The translations under genes were made by a program, and so were the position numbers. This document shows positions 27,862 to 36,407 of a stretch of DNA of 64,000 nucleotides, piece after piece; the stretch's first letter is position 1, and every line of letters starts with the position of its first letter. The stretch comes from Sphingobacterium psychroaquaticum (GTDB lineage: Bacteria > Bacteroidota > Bacteroidia > Sphingobacteriales > Sphingobacteriaceae): contig NZ_FXAU01000003.1 in assembly GCF_900177625.1 (NCBI RefSeq), positions 310,001 through 374,000 of the forward strand, given 5' to 3'. Under the pieces are notes generated by a model. That model worked only from the letters and a program-made list of their open reading frames with translations. It searched no databases and was not told the origin of the DNA.

Positions 27862-27912
27862 GCCTCGGTTAAATTATTGGATATCCCGTTTTTTTAACGT
27901 AAGTTGTTAACT

Positions 27913-28455
27913 ATGATATTTTTACCTGAGATAGAAACGCAACGATTGATTCTGCGTGAATTGCGGGATGAAGATGCCGCAGCTATTTATGCTTATTTTT
28001 CGCAAGATGCGGTGACCGAGTTTTATGATTTAGAAACGTTTACCAGTATTCGACAAGCGCGTAGCTTATTGAAGTTATGGAAGAATTTGTATGTCAAAAG
28101 AGGAGGGATGCGTTGGGGGATTGTGTTAAAAGGCGAAGACGATCAAGTGATTGGCACATGTGGCTATCATGCCTGGTCTAAGATTCATAACCGAGCAGAA
28201 ATTGGCTACGAATTGGATCCCACTTATTGGGGGCAAGGCTTGATGACTGAAGCAATTGAAGCTATCGTTCGTTATGGAAAGAATGCGATTAAACTAAGGC
28301 GTATAGAGGCTTTTATCGATCCAGCGAATCGTTCCTCTGGTCGGGTTTTGGAGAAGGTCGGTATGGAAAGTGAAGGCATTTTGCGAGATTATTATTTTGA
28401 AAAAGGACGTTTTGTCGATGCGGAAATCTATTCGATTATCAATAAGGAAAATTAA
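27913..28455 (+). CDS. GNAT acetyltransferase, RimJ/RimL type
   Basis: A 180-residue cytoplasmic N-acetyltransferase that moves an acetyl group from acetyl-CoA to an amine, in this subgroup often a protein N-terminus. The family start IETQRLILRELRDEDA is followed by the acetyl-CoA-binding motif A (ELDPTYWGQGLMTEAI, with the Q-G-x-x-x pyrophosphate loop) and NRSSGRVLEKVGM. The acceptor cannot be deduced. The frame extends to a TTG at 27904, but the ATG at 27913 gives the normal family start. It lies alone between the hydrolase and the phosphoesterase genes. Confidence 0.88.
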   Translation: MIFLPEIETQRLILRELRDEDAAAIYAYFSQDAVTEFYDLETFTSIRQARSLLKLWKNLYVKRGGMRWGIVLKGEDDQVIGTCGYHAWSKIHNRAEIGYELDPTYWGQGLMTEAIEAIVRYGKNAIKLRRIEAFIDPANRSSGRVLEKVGMESEGILRDYYFEKGRFVDAEIYSIINKEN

Positions 28456-28523
28456 AAGTACTTATAAACAATCGCTACCTGAACTTCGTCGTATAATGGA
28501 CAATAGGAAGCAATAAGATTCCT

Positions 28524-28531
28524 TATCTTTG
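28524..28531 (+). promoter_or_regulatory. Putative -7 element of the phosphoesterase gene
   Basis: TATCTTTG, a full TAnnTTTG match, 15 nt before the ATG at 28547. No clear -33 box was seen. Confidence 0.4.
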
Positions 28532-28546
28532 TTTTTTTAGATAAAG

Positions 28547-29287
28547 ATGATACAACTCGCCATCATTAGTGATATACACGGTAATCTTTTGGCATTAGAA
28601 GCTGTTTTAAAGGATATTTCAGATCGTTCTATTGACCAGATATATTGCCTCGGTGACCTCGTTGATTTTGCCCCGTGGGGAAACGAGGTAATCGATCGGA
28701 TTCGGGCACATCGTATTCCTTGTTTGTTAGGGAACCACGATGAGCGTATTGCATACGATTTACCAATTATACCATTAGCCCATCATGATGCGATTGAAAC
28801 CGCGAACCGCGAGATCGCGATCAACTGGAGTAAACAGACTATTCGAGCAGATAATAAGCAATGGTTGGCGGCACTGCCGTATAACATTACCTTGACTTAT
28901 AAGAGCGGATCTTCGATAAAGAATATCTTGTTGGTACATGCTACGCTGGAAAGCAACGATGCCTATATGTATCGTGATGATTCTAAAAACGAGCTTATAG
29001 CGGTACTGAAAGAACGTTCGGTTGATGTGCTGGTCATGGGACATACCCATCAGTCCTATATCCAAGAGCAGTCGGATATTCTTTTTGTCAACAGTGGTTC
29101 TGTTGGCCGCAGTAGGGAGGATGATCGAAAAGCAACCTATACCATATTGCAGATTGCGGAAACAGGAATAGATGCTGAAATCGTGAAACTGAATTATGCT
29201 ATTGACGAAGTGGCCTCTGCAATCTATAAGAGTGACATCCCAAATTTCTACGGTGATTTTTTATTAAAAAAGGCTGCATTAGTCTAA
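28547..29287 (+). CDS. Calcineurin-like metallophosphoesterase
   Basis: A 246-residue cytoplasmic phosphoesterase with the complete two-metal signature: SDIHGN (residues 7-12), GDLVDFAPWG, GNHDE, then HATLES and GHTHQSY near the C-terminus. This arrangement is that of the YfcE/ApaH-like class, which includes phosphodiesterases and diadenosine-tetraphosphate hydrolases. The substrate is not deducible. It is followed after 25 bp by the photolyase gene on the same strand, so the two are probably co-transcribed. The function of the pair together is not obvious. Confidence 0.88.
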   Translation: MIQLAIISDIHGNLLALEAVLKDISDRSIDQIYCLGDLVDFAPWGNEVIDRIRAHRIPCLLGNHDERIAYDLPIIPLAHHDAIETANREIAINWSKQTIRADNKQWLAALPYNITLTYKSGSSIKNILLVHATLESNDAYMYRDDSKNELIAVLKERSVDVLVMGHTHQSYIQEQSDILFVNSGSVGRSREDDRKATYTILQIAETGIDAEIVKLNYAIDEVASAIYKSDIPNFYGDFLLKKAALV

Positions 29288-29312
29288 CTCCAACCTGTCA
29301 AATTAAAAGTAT

Positions 29313-30611
29313 ATGATCAAAGAAGAAGTTGCTGTTTTCTGGTTTCGAAGAGATTTACGTTTAACGGATAATACAGGCTTGCATCACGCTTTGAAGGGAG
29401 GCGTACCGGTGCTTCCTATTTTCATCTTTGATACCGATATTCTGGATCGATTGGAAGATCGAAACGACCGTCGTGTTGACTACATTCATCAAGCCATTTG
29501 TGCCATTAATGAAGAGTTAAAAAGATATGGTACCACTTTATCTGTTTATCAGGGTAAGGTGATGGATATCTTCGAGGATCTGCATGCTTCTTACCGGATC
29601 CAGGGCGTCTATTGCAACAGAGATTACGAGCCGCAAGCGATTCAGCGAGACACCGCCGTTTTTCGCTATTTTGAAGAAAAGGAAATCAGCTTCAAGGCTT
29701 ATAAGGATCAGGTTATTTTTGATAAAGGAAATATTGTGAAAAGTAATGGTGAGCCCTATACGGTCTACACACCGTATGCGACAAAGTGGAAGCAGACATT
29801 ACAGGAATCTCATTATGCGGAAGTGAATCTCGAACTGGATAATTTCTTTCGACAACCATTCATGCCGGTGCTTGCGCTTGCTGATCTTTCTTTCGGTAAG
29901 ACTGATATTACCTACGTTGAGCCAACGCTTGATCGCCGTATAATTGAGACATATGATGCGACAAGAGATTTTCCAGCGATCAAAGGAACGACAAACCTCA
30001 GTATAGCGTTACGTTTTGGGACGATTAGTATACGGAAGTGTGTTTCTTTTGCCCTTCAATATAATCAAACCTGGCTTTCAGAGTTGATTTGGCGCGAGTT
30101 TTTTATGCAAATTCTCTACCATTTCCCACATGTGGAGAATCATGCTTTTAAAGAGAAATATGATCGCATTGCTTGGCGCAATGAGGAGAATTTGTTTAAG
30201 TTTTGGTGTGAAGGGAAGACCGGCTATCCGATGGTAGATGCGGGCATGCGCGAGTTGAATACCACCGGATTTATGCATAATCGAGTACGGATGGTAGTTG
30301 CTAGCTTTTTATGTAAACATCTCTTGATTGACTGGCGTTGGGGGGAAGCTTATTTTGCCGCTAAACTGAATGATTATGAACTATCGGCTAATAACGGAAA
30401 TTGGCAATGGGCAGCAGGATGCGGCTGTGATGCGGCTCCCTATTTCCGGGTGTTCAATCCTACACTACAAAAAGAAAGGTTCGATAAAGAGGGGATCTAT
30501 ATTAAACGATGGGTTCCAGAGTGGGGGACAGCAGCCTACCCTGATCCTATTGTGGATCACAAAGAAGCTTCAAAACGAGCGGTCGCGGTATATAGCTTAG
30601 CCGTAAAATAG
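29313..30611 (+). CDS. phrB: Deoxyribodipyrimidine photolyase (class I, CPD type)
   Basis: A 432-residue flavoenzyme that uses blue light to split cyclobutane pyrimidine dimers in DNA. The N-terminal alpha/beta antenna domain begins WFRRDLRLTDNTGL. The C-terminal helical FAD domain has ELIWREFFMQ, GKTGYPMVDAGMRELN, TGFMHNRVRMVVASFL and the NGNWQWAAGCGCDAAPYFR stretch with the Trp residues of the electron-transfer chain and flavin pocket. Length is a little below E. coli PhrB (472 residues), but no domain is missing. It converges with a DUF1003 gene 19 bp downstream. No terminator hairpin is visible between them. Confidence 0.95.
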   Translation: MIKEEVAVFWFRRDLRLTDNTGLHHALKGGVPVLPIFIFDTDILDRLEDRNDRRVDYIHQAICAINEELKRYGTTLSVYQGKVMDIFEDLHASYRIQGVYCNRDYEPQAIQRDTAVFRYFEEKEISFKAYKDQVIFDKGNIVKSNGEPYTVYTPYATKWKQTLQESHYAEVNLELDNFFRQPFMPVLALADLSFGKTDITYVEPTLDRRIIETYDATRDFPAIKGTTNLSIALRFGTISIRKCVSFALQYNQTWLSELIWREFFMQILYHFPHVENHAFKEKYDRIAWRNEENLFKFWCEGKTGYPMVDAGMRELNTTGFMHNRVRMVVASFLCKHLLIDWRWGEAYFAAKLNDYELSANNGNWQWAAGCGCDAAPYFRVFNPTLQKERFDKEGIYIKRWVPEWGTAAYPDPIVDHKEASKRAVAVYSLAVK

Positions 30612-30630
30612 TGTAGGGGCTACGTGCGGC

Positions 30631-31212
30631 TTAATTGGTTTCCGGTAACTTCTTTTCTAAACGTTCGATTTTTGCGGTAAGTTCCTTGAGTAGTTTTAAA
30701 TGGGCGACCTGGGAATCGAATAATTCTTTTATTTGATCCTCCAGAAGAACATCTACCTTTTGGTGCAGGCTTCGTATCTCCAGCTCCGCTTTGAGGTTTA
30801 CCAGATAATCATTTTCGCTCCGTTGTCTATCTTTTTCCTCTTGACGATTTTGGCTCATCATAATGATAGGCGCTTGTAGCGCTGCCACACAGGAGAGTAC
30901 GAGATTCATGAGAATAAAAGGGTAGGGGTCGAATTGTTCATTCTTTGCGACAACCGTGTTGTAGAGTATCCATAACATCAATATGACCGTGAACAAAATA
31001 ATAAACTTCCAGCTACCGCCAAAACGAGCAACCTTATCCGATATGGCTTGCCCCCGCGACAACATTTCTTTTGGGGGATGGAGTAGGTTGTTTACGATGA
31101 GTTGTTCTTCCTCCAATGTTTTTTTTACTATATCATGAAGTTTCCGAATATGATCGTCACTTTGTTCAATCATTGCAATAATCTCTTTGTTGCTTATTTG
31201 TTCTTCTTTCAT
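30631..31212 (-). CDS. DUF1003 membrane protein
   Basis: A 193-residue inner-membrane protein of unknown function. About 65 N-terminal residues are charged and partly coiled. Two membrane segments follow at about 70-88 (FIILFTVILMLWILYNTV) and 98-117 (PFILMNLVLSCVAALQAPII), the second holding the family's conserved FDPYPFILMN entry. A long charged C-terminal coiled coil (about 120-193) completes it, with heptad-like LKAELEIRSLHQKVD and LKELTAKIERLEKKL. No enzymatic motif was seen. It is transcribed alone. Confidence 0.88.
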   Translation of the reverse strand: MKEEQISNKEIIAMIEQSDDHIRKLHDIVKKTLEEEQLIVNNLLHPPKEMLSRGQAISDKVARFGGSWKFIILFTVILMLWILYNTVVAKNEQFDPYPFILMNLVLSCVAALQAPIIMMSQNRQEEKDRQRSENDYLVNLKAELEIRSLHQKVDVLLEDQIKELFDSQVAHLKLLKELTAKIERLEKKLPETN

Positions 31213-31281
31213 GATGAATAGGCTGCTGAGTTAAAGATATAAACTAAGGTTTAAAGATACAAGAAGAACTTCTGCCTGGAG

Positions 31282-31316
31282 AAAAAAGGAGGCGCCATTT
31301 TTTGATGGCGCCTCCT
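31282..31316 (-). terminator. Intrinsic terminator of the isolated susCD pair
   Basis: A perfect 12-bp stem (31287-31298 with 31305-31316, 6-nt loop) is followed on the minus strand by a run of T. It lies 28 bp after the susD stop and closes the two-gene unit. Confidence 0.85.
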
Positions 31317-31344
31317 AATCTAACTTATTTTGGAAGTAGTGACG

Positions 31345-32937
31345 TTAATAACCTGGATTCTGTACCAAATTAGGCTCTGTAGAAAGACTGCTTTCATGGA
31401 ATGGCCATAAGTATTGATGTGGTTGGAACCTACGATCTTCCACTTTTAGTACTTCTTTTTTATCACCTACGAGTCGCGCATGGCCCAGTAAAGGTTGGTT
31501 TAATACCTGCTCAGCAAGTCTCCAGCGTAAGATGTCGTCGTAGCGTAAGCCTTCGCCGGCAAACTCAGTACGTCTTTCGTTGCGTATAAGATCTATCCAT
31601 TCCGTTTGTGTTTTGGACACCAATGTTACGTCAGCAGTGGTCATATCCAGTCCCGCACGTTTACGCACTTGGTTGATGCAACTTTTTGCCAAATCATCCA
31701 CATCGTTAAGCATAATCTTTGCTTCCGCATAGGTTAACAATACTTCCGCGTAACGAGCAAGGCCAAAGTGCATATTTCCTCCAGTCCTGAAAGCATCCGC
31801 TTCGTCCACAAACTTTTTAAACCAATAACCTGTGCGGCTGCTGCGGAGGTTCTGGTAATAGAAGATTGCCTTCGGGTCGTAGATATCAATTTTTTCCTTA
31901 TTGAAGAGGTCGCCATGCCCGAAAATACTTGCAGCTAAACGCGGATCTCTATTCAATTTCGGGTTTAACTCATATTGTTCTTTCGTATGCAAGGGGCATT
32001 TATCAATCGGTCTTCCCTGTAGTGTCCAATAACTGTCGACAAGCGCTTTTGAAGGGACAACGTAAGACTGACCTTTGCCTGTCCGGTATTGGGGAGCAAG
32101 GTGTTCAAAAGAGGCTGTCGCCGTATTGTTGTGACTCTCCATGTCAAATTTGATGATAAATTCTTTATTTGTTTTATCTGCTTTGTAGTTAAACAAGTCT
32201 TCATATTTGGTGTGGAGTTGAAATTTCCCGGAATCCATAACCTCTTTTGCCAAGCGGGCAGCTAGGTCATAACGACCATGTTGGAGCGCGTAACGCATGA
32301 CCAATGTCTTAAAGGAATATTTGTTAAACATGTATACATTGGTGGTGCCTTCCTCCTCTGGTAGGCGGTTGGCGACATCTTCACACATGTCGAAAAGCTT
32401 ATTTAGCACTTCTTCTTTTTTTGTTACAGGAGGCGTTGCTTCCTCGAGGGTAACAGGAACTAATACGAATGGAATGTCTCCCCAGTAAGTGGTAATACGG
32501 AAGTAATGCCAAATACGTAGCCCTTCGAGAATAGCTTTGTATTTTTGACGTATGGCCTCATTTTCCACATATGGAGTCTCGATATTTGCCAGATACGTGT
32601 TGATGCGTCCAACATGTTTGTTAAATAATGTCCAATAGTATTCCGAGGCACGGGCATTACTAGTGAAGTTTCCATTCGCTATAATCATGTGGTGATCCGT
32701 CTCAATACGGGCATAGGCGTTATCGCTGCGACCTTCACTCATGTAAAAGAGTAATCTTCGTTCCGTAGGTCCCATAAAGGCATCCAGATAACTACTGTAC
32801 ACGACTCTTCGTAAATCTTCCTCCGTGTTGAAGAATTCTTCAAAAGAAGTTGCGGTTGGATCTCGTTTATCTAAGAATTTTTCACAGCTCGAAAAAAGGG
32901 TTGCTGCTGCGACAAGGGGTAATATATATCTTTTCAT
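31345..32937 (-). CDS. SusD/RagB-family lipoprotein (isolated pair)
   Basis: A 530-residue surface glycan-binding lipoprotein. MKRYILPLVAAATLFSSC gives the lipobox FSSC with Cys at residue 18. The core shows typical SusD helices (IRWHYFRITTYWGDIPFV-like region near 150) and the C-terminal signature EGLRYDDILRWR, and it ends in LVQNPGY. The ATG at 32937 is chosen over a TTG at 32952. The gene starts 15 bp after the susC stop. No glycosidase, lyase, sulfatase or regulator belongs to this unit, so the ligand cannot be inferred. Confidence 0.94.
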   Translation of the reverse strand: MKRYILPLVAAATLFSSCEKFLDKRDPTATSFEEFFNTEEDLRRVVYSSYLDAFMGPTERRLLFYMSEGRSDNAYARIETDHHMIIANGNFTSNARASEYYWTLFNKHVGRINTYLANIETPYVENEAIRQKYKAILEGLRIWHYFRITTYWGDIPFVLVPVTLEEATPPVTKKEEVLNKLFDMCEDVANRLPEEEGTTNVYMFNKYSFKTLVMRYALQHGRYDLAARLAKEVMDSGKFQLHTKYEDLFNYKADKTNKEFIIKFDMESHNNTATASFEHLAPQYRTGKGQSYVVPSKALVDSYWTLQGRPIDKCPLHTKEQYELNPKLNRDPRLAASIFGHGDLFNKEKIDIYDPKAIFYYQNLRSSRTGYWFKKFVDEADAFRTGGNMHFGLARYAEVLLTYAEAKIMLNDVDDLAKSCINQVRKRAGLDMTTADVTLVSKTQTEWIDLIRNERRTEFAGEGLRYDDILRWRLAEQVLNQPLLGHARLVGDKKEVLKVEDRRFQPHQYLWPFHESSLSTEPNLVQNPGY

Positions 32938-32952
32938 TTGCTTATTTCTCAA

Positions 32953-35883
32953 TTAATAAATACTTGTGCTGATACCAAAACTATATGTCGCCATTCGTGG
33001 ATAGTTACCATTACCATCATTGGTTGATGGGCTATCTACATCGATACGCTCCGGATCTAAACCTTCCCATTTTGTGAAAGTAAATACATCTTGTGCATTG
33101 GCATATATGCGGAAGTTCTTGAAGCTTTTTCCAATCTTAGGAAAGGTGTATCCCAACTGAAGTGACTTGACGCGGAAGAAGGCCGCGTTGCTAAGCCAAA
33201 CATCACTTAAAAGTGTATTTGTAGTTGGACCTGTCCACAGACGAGGAAAGCGACTGTTGGGATTCTCTGCAGACCAATAATCATTAGCATACTCTACCCG
33301 AGGAGCCCCCAGATTGTTGCTGTTTCCATCCACAAAAACCGGATAAGCTTCTTGACCAATCAGACGTCCTGTACGTTTCCCAATACCTTGACCTAAACCA
33401 AAGAAATCCCAATTTTTATACTTTAATGTAATGTTTATTGCGTAATTCATGTGTGGTAGAGGATCAGCGAGATAAGTCCGGTCCTGATCGTTGATAATGC
33501 CGTCACCATTACGGTCTACATAGCGTATATCTCCTGGCAATGTGTTTGGTAGCTTTGCTTGTGTAGCATCTATTTCAGCTTGGTTTTGGAAGTACCCATT
33601 GGTTTCAAAACCATAGTAGTTGTTAATAGGAATTCCTTTGTACCAAATACGGTTGTTATTGCCTTTAAAAATTAAGCTATCTGTGACGTTGTGTCCAGCT
33701 TTGAGCATCCTATTTTTATTATCAAAGAGCATTCCCCCTACGGTATAGGAGAAGTCTCCTTTTTTGTCGGACCACGAAGCCGAAAGTTCCCACCCTTTGT
33801 TTTCCACTTCACCAATGTTTACGGCCGATATAAGTGTGTTGGAACCCGTCAGTGGGGGCACTGCAAATTGATCGTAAATTAAGTCATACGAGTTTTTGTT
33901 ATAAACTTCTGCTGTTACTGTCAAGCGATCGCGGAGTGCTGTAATATCAACCCCCACATTCCATTGTTTTTGCTTCTCCCAAGAGAATTTTGGGTTGGGA
34001 ACACGCATGGTCCAACCCCAGGTGTTTACCGACTCCTCCCATAGATAGGGGTCTACATTTTCATTTCCAATAAGACCGTACGATCCACGGAATTTAAGGT
34101 TGGTGATGACCTTGCTGTCTCGTAGACCGCTAAAGAAAGATTCGTTATGTGCGTTCCAGGCTACAGCTCCTGAAGGGAAGAAGCCCCAACGGTGTCCGGG
34201 CGCAAATTTTGAACTCCCGTCAGAACGTCCGGTTAACTCCAGGATATATCGGTTATCGAAAGAGTAATTTAGTTTCCCGAAGAAAGAAGCTTTACTGATT
34301 TCTTTATAATCTGTGTAGGTAAGGTTCATTACCTCTGTTCCTAAAGTAAGATATACCTTATCACGACTGTCCCGAAGATCTTTATTGTAATTCAATAATC
34401 CGCGTGCGGTGAGCTGACTTTCACTAACCCCTTGACTGGCTTCTACATTGTTTGTCCAGATGGTGACTGGCGCATTGTTTTCGTCAAAGAATTTATAGGT
34501 CTGGCGTTCTTGTTTATTCGCCGATTTATTAATCATGTAGGATACGTTTCCTTCGATATTCAAATTCTTATTGATATTGTATTTTGGACGAAGATTAATA
34601 GTGCTCCGATCGTACATGCTATTTTTTGTTCCTCCATGCTGAATAGCAGCCACTGGATTCATGTTGTTGTGCAAGATATAGGGCTCTGGGCGGTCAATAT
34701 CATAGAATATAGACTGTGTAGGGTTCATGCGCCAGGCAATTTTATACAAACCATGACCATCATCGTTCGCAAGAAGTCTGTTTACTTGTAAGCGATGTGC
34801 GTAAAAGTCGGCCATAAGCACAAATTTGTCCGCAATATTGATGTTGGTATTAAAACGAGCCGAGAATTTTTGTGATCCTTCAATTTTGTTGAGCCCGTTT
34901 TCCTTAATATGGCCCAACATGAGGTTGAAGGTACCTACACCACCGCCACCGGATACGCTCGCGTTGTTATTTAGCGCTGTCGAGGTGCGTTCCATAATCT
35001 CATCGACCCAATTCACATCTTTCTTTTGCCCACTTTCGAAAGCTGAAATTTCTTCTGCGCTATATACAGGAGGTTGTCCTTGCTGCTGTAATGTTGTATT
35101 TCGAAGCTTCATAAACTCGGCACCCCCTACAAACTTGGGTAGATCAATTGGTTTGTTGACTGCAAACCAATTGTTGGTACTGACTTTAAACTGACCCGTC
35201 TGTCCGCGCTCTGTTTCAATAATAATTACACCGTTTGCTCCACGAGAACCATACATTGCGGTAGATGCAGCATCTTTCAGTACTGTTACACTCTTAACTT
35301 GGTTGGGATCGATATCATGGATGCTTTGTTCCATACCATCGACAATAACCAAAGGGTCGGCAGCACCTAAAGTGCTGATTCCTCGGATAGAGATAGTTCC
35401 TGGTACACTTCCGGGTAAGCTGTTGCCACGCATCATGGTTACCCCGGGCATCGTTCCAGAGAAGGCGTCTTGCATTTTGAAGATAGGGCGATTTTTAATC
35501 TTATCCATATCCAATTGGGCCACCGAGGAGGCGACGTGCTTTTTGTTTACTTCGGAGAAACCTACAACAACAATTTCATCAAGACCAATATCATCAGAAT
35601 TTAATGTTACGTTTAGTTCTGTTTTGTTTTCGATATTGATTTCGGTTTGATGATAGCCTACGCCGCTGAAGATCAATGTTGCTCTGTTTCCTTGTGGTAG
35701 TTGGATTTGGTATTCCCCTCTGTCATTGGTAGTTGTGCCGATGTTGGTCCCTTTAATTAGAATACTGATGGAAGACAAAAGATTGCCTTTTGAGTCTCTA
35801 ACGATGCCTTTTGTAGTTTGCTGGGCATACAGTTGTGTGACCGCTGCCATAGTAAAAATGGCAGCAATAACTGGTTTTCTCAT
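32953..35883 (-). CDS. SusC/RagA TonB-dependent receptor (isolated pair)
   Basis: A 976-residue outer-membrane TonB-dependent transporter. The signal peptide ends near QLYAQ. A carboxypeptidase-like domain (about 22-95), the DEIVVVGF TonB-box region, the plug with KDAASTAMYGSRGANGVI, and a barrel ending in YSFGISTSIY follow. It lacks the STN domain. It is paired with the SusD protein encoded next to it. The protein is shorter than the other two complete SusC proteins here (1126 and 1038 residues). A -7 match (35960-35967) lies 77 bp upstream. No regulator or degradative enzyme is adjacent, so the imported compound is unknown. Confidence 0.94.
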   Translation of the reverse strand: MRKPVIAAIFTMAAVTQLYAQQTTKGIVRDSKGNLLSSISILIKGTNIGTTTNDRGEYQIQLPQGNRATLIFSGVGYHQTEINIENKTELNVTLNSDDIGLDEIVVVGFSEVNKKHVASSVAQLDMDKIKNRPIFKMQDAFSGTMPGVTMMRGNSLPGSVPGTISIRGISTLGAADPLVIVDGMEQSIHDIDPNQVKSVTVLKDAASTAMYGSRGANGVIIIETERGQTGQFKVSTNNWFAVNKPIDLPKFVGGAEFMKLRNTTLQQQGQPPVYSAEEISAFESGQKKDVNWVDEIMERTSTALNNNASVSGGGGVGTFNLMLGHIKENGLNKIEGSQKFSARFNTNINIADKFVLMADFYAHRLQVNRLLANDDGHGLYKIAWRMNPTQSIFYDIDRPEPYILHNNMNPVAAIQHGGTKNSMYDRSTINLRPKYNINKNLNIEGNVSYMINKSANKQERQTYKFFDENNAPVTIWTNNVEASQGVSESQLTARGLLNYNKDLRDSRDKVYLTLGTEVMNLTYTDYKEISKASFFGKLNYSFDNRYILELTGRSDGSSKFAPGHRWGFFPSGAVAWNAHNESFFSGLRDSKVITNLKFRGSYGLIGNENVDPYLWEESVNTWGWTMRVPNPKFSWEKQKQWNVGVDITALRDRLTVTAEVYNKNSYDLIYDQFAVPPLTGSNTLISAVNIGEVENKGWELSASWSDKKGDFSYTVGGMLFDNKNRMLKAGHNVTDSLIFKGNNNRIWYKGIPINNYYGFETNGYFQNQAEIDATQAKLPNTLPGDIRYVDRNGDGIINDQDRTYLADPLPHMNYAINITLKYKNWDFFGLGQGIGKRTGRLIGQEAYPVFVDGNSNNLGAPRVEYANDYWSAENPNSRFPRLWTGPTTNTLLSDVWLSNAAFFRVKSLQLGYTFPKIGKSFKNFRIYANAQDVFTFTKWEGLDPERIDVDSPSTNDGNGNYPRMATYSFGISTSIY

Positions 35884-35959
35884 AGTTTATAATTACGTGT
35901 TTAAATTAGTTTTTGACTGGTATTTGGTTTTTAAAAGTATTCTTTATTTTATAAATACG

Positions 35960-35967
35960 CAAATATA
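35960..35967 (-). promoter_or_regulatory. Putative -7 element of the isolated susCD pair
   Basis: Read on the minus strand, TATATTTG matches TAnnTTTG fully. The -33 box is not clear. Confidence 0.4.
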
Positions 35968-36234
35968 AGTTGTAATTTGTTTTCGTAATGTTATTAAATC
36001 TTTAATTTAAAAACTATTAACCTTGTTTTTGCGTTCTTGTATTTCGTTTTGTTTCATTTATGTTTGTTTAGACAAATAAAATTAAGATTTGCCTATGGTG
36101 AGCTCATTGTATAGTGTTCGGGTGTTAATAAGCTTTAGGTTTTGAGATGACGGTAGAAATTTGAGATATTTTAATGCTCTTTCCAATCTTAAAAGCTCTT
36201 TCTGCACGTTATCGTGTAAAGAAAACTATCGGTA

Positions 36235-36342
36235 GGAATGATGTATAGCGTACTATGATGCCTGCGGCAGTTTAGCGAAGGAGAGGAGGAGTGGGGGAGG
36301 TTTGGTAGCGACGCTACATCATTCGTGTTGGAATGATGTATA
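36235..36342. repeat. Direct repeat GGAATGATGTATA (two copies) with inverted copy
   Basis: Copies are at 36235-36247 and 36330-36342. Part of the second copy pairs with TACATCATTC at 36315-36324 (loop GTGTTG), so the region can form a 10-bp hairpin. Role unknown. Confidence 0.6.
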
Positions 36343-36382
36343 AAAGAGCGCTGATGTTTGTATTTTTGGGGGAGGAAGTGAG

Positions 36383-36404
36383 GTTCGCGCCGTATGGCGC
36401 GAAC
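36383..36404 (-). terminator. Hairpin just after the ABC-F gene
   Basis: GTTCGCGCC (36383-36391), loop GTAT and GGCGCGAAC (36396-36404) form a GC-rich 9-bp stem 4 bp after the ABC-F stop codon. No T-run follows on the minus strand, so it may be a weak terminator or a 3'-end stabiliser. Confidence 0.5.
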
Positions 36405-36407
36405 TCC

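Larger units (their letters stand above)
35884..36407. other. Intergenic region with repeats and G-rich tract, no gene seen
   Basis: The first 110 bases hold the promoter region of the upstream minus-strand susC. From about 36230 on there is unexplained structure: the 13-mer GGAATGATGTATA occurs twice (36235-36247 and 36330-36342). A 10-bp inverted repeat lies at 36315-36340, a purine tract with four or more GG runs at 36280-36300, and a 9-bp hairpin at 36383-36404. No credible reading frame was found. Confidence 0.6.

Noticed and set aside
32331..32338. TGTATACA inside the isolated susD gene
   Set aside because: It lies in the middle of a coding sequence, far from any promoter of the second locus; chance occurrence is likelier.
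35884..36407. tRNA or CRISPR array in the repeat-containing gap
   Set aside because: Only two copies of a 13-mer are present, no spacer pattern, and no cloverleaf could be drawn.
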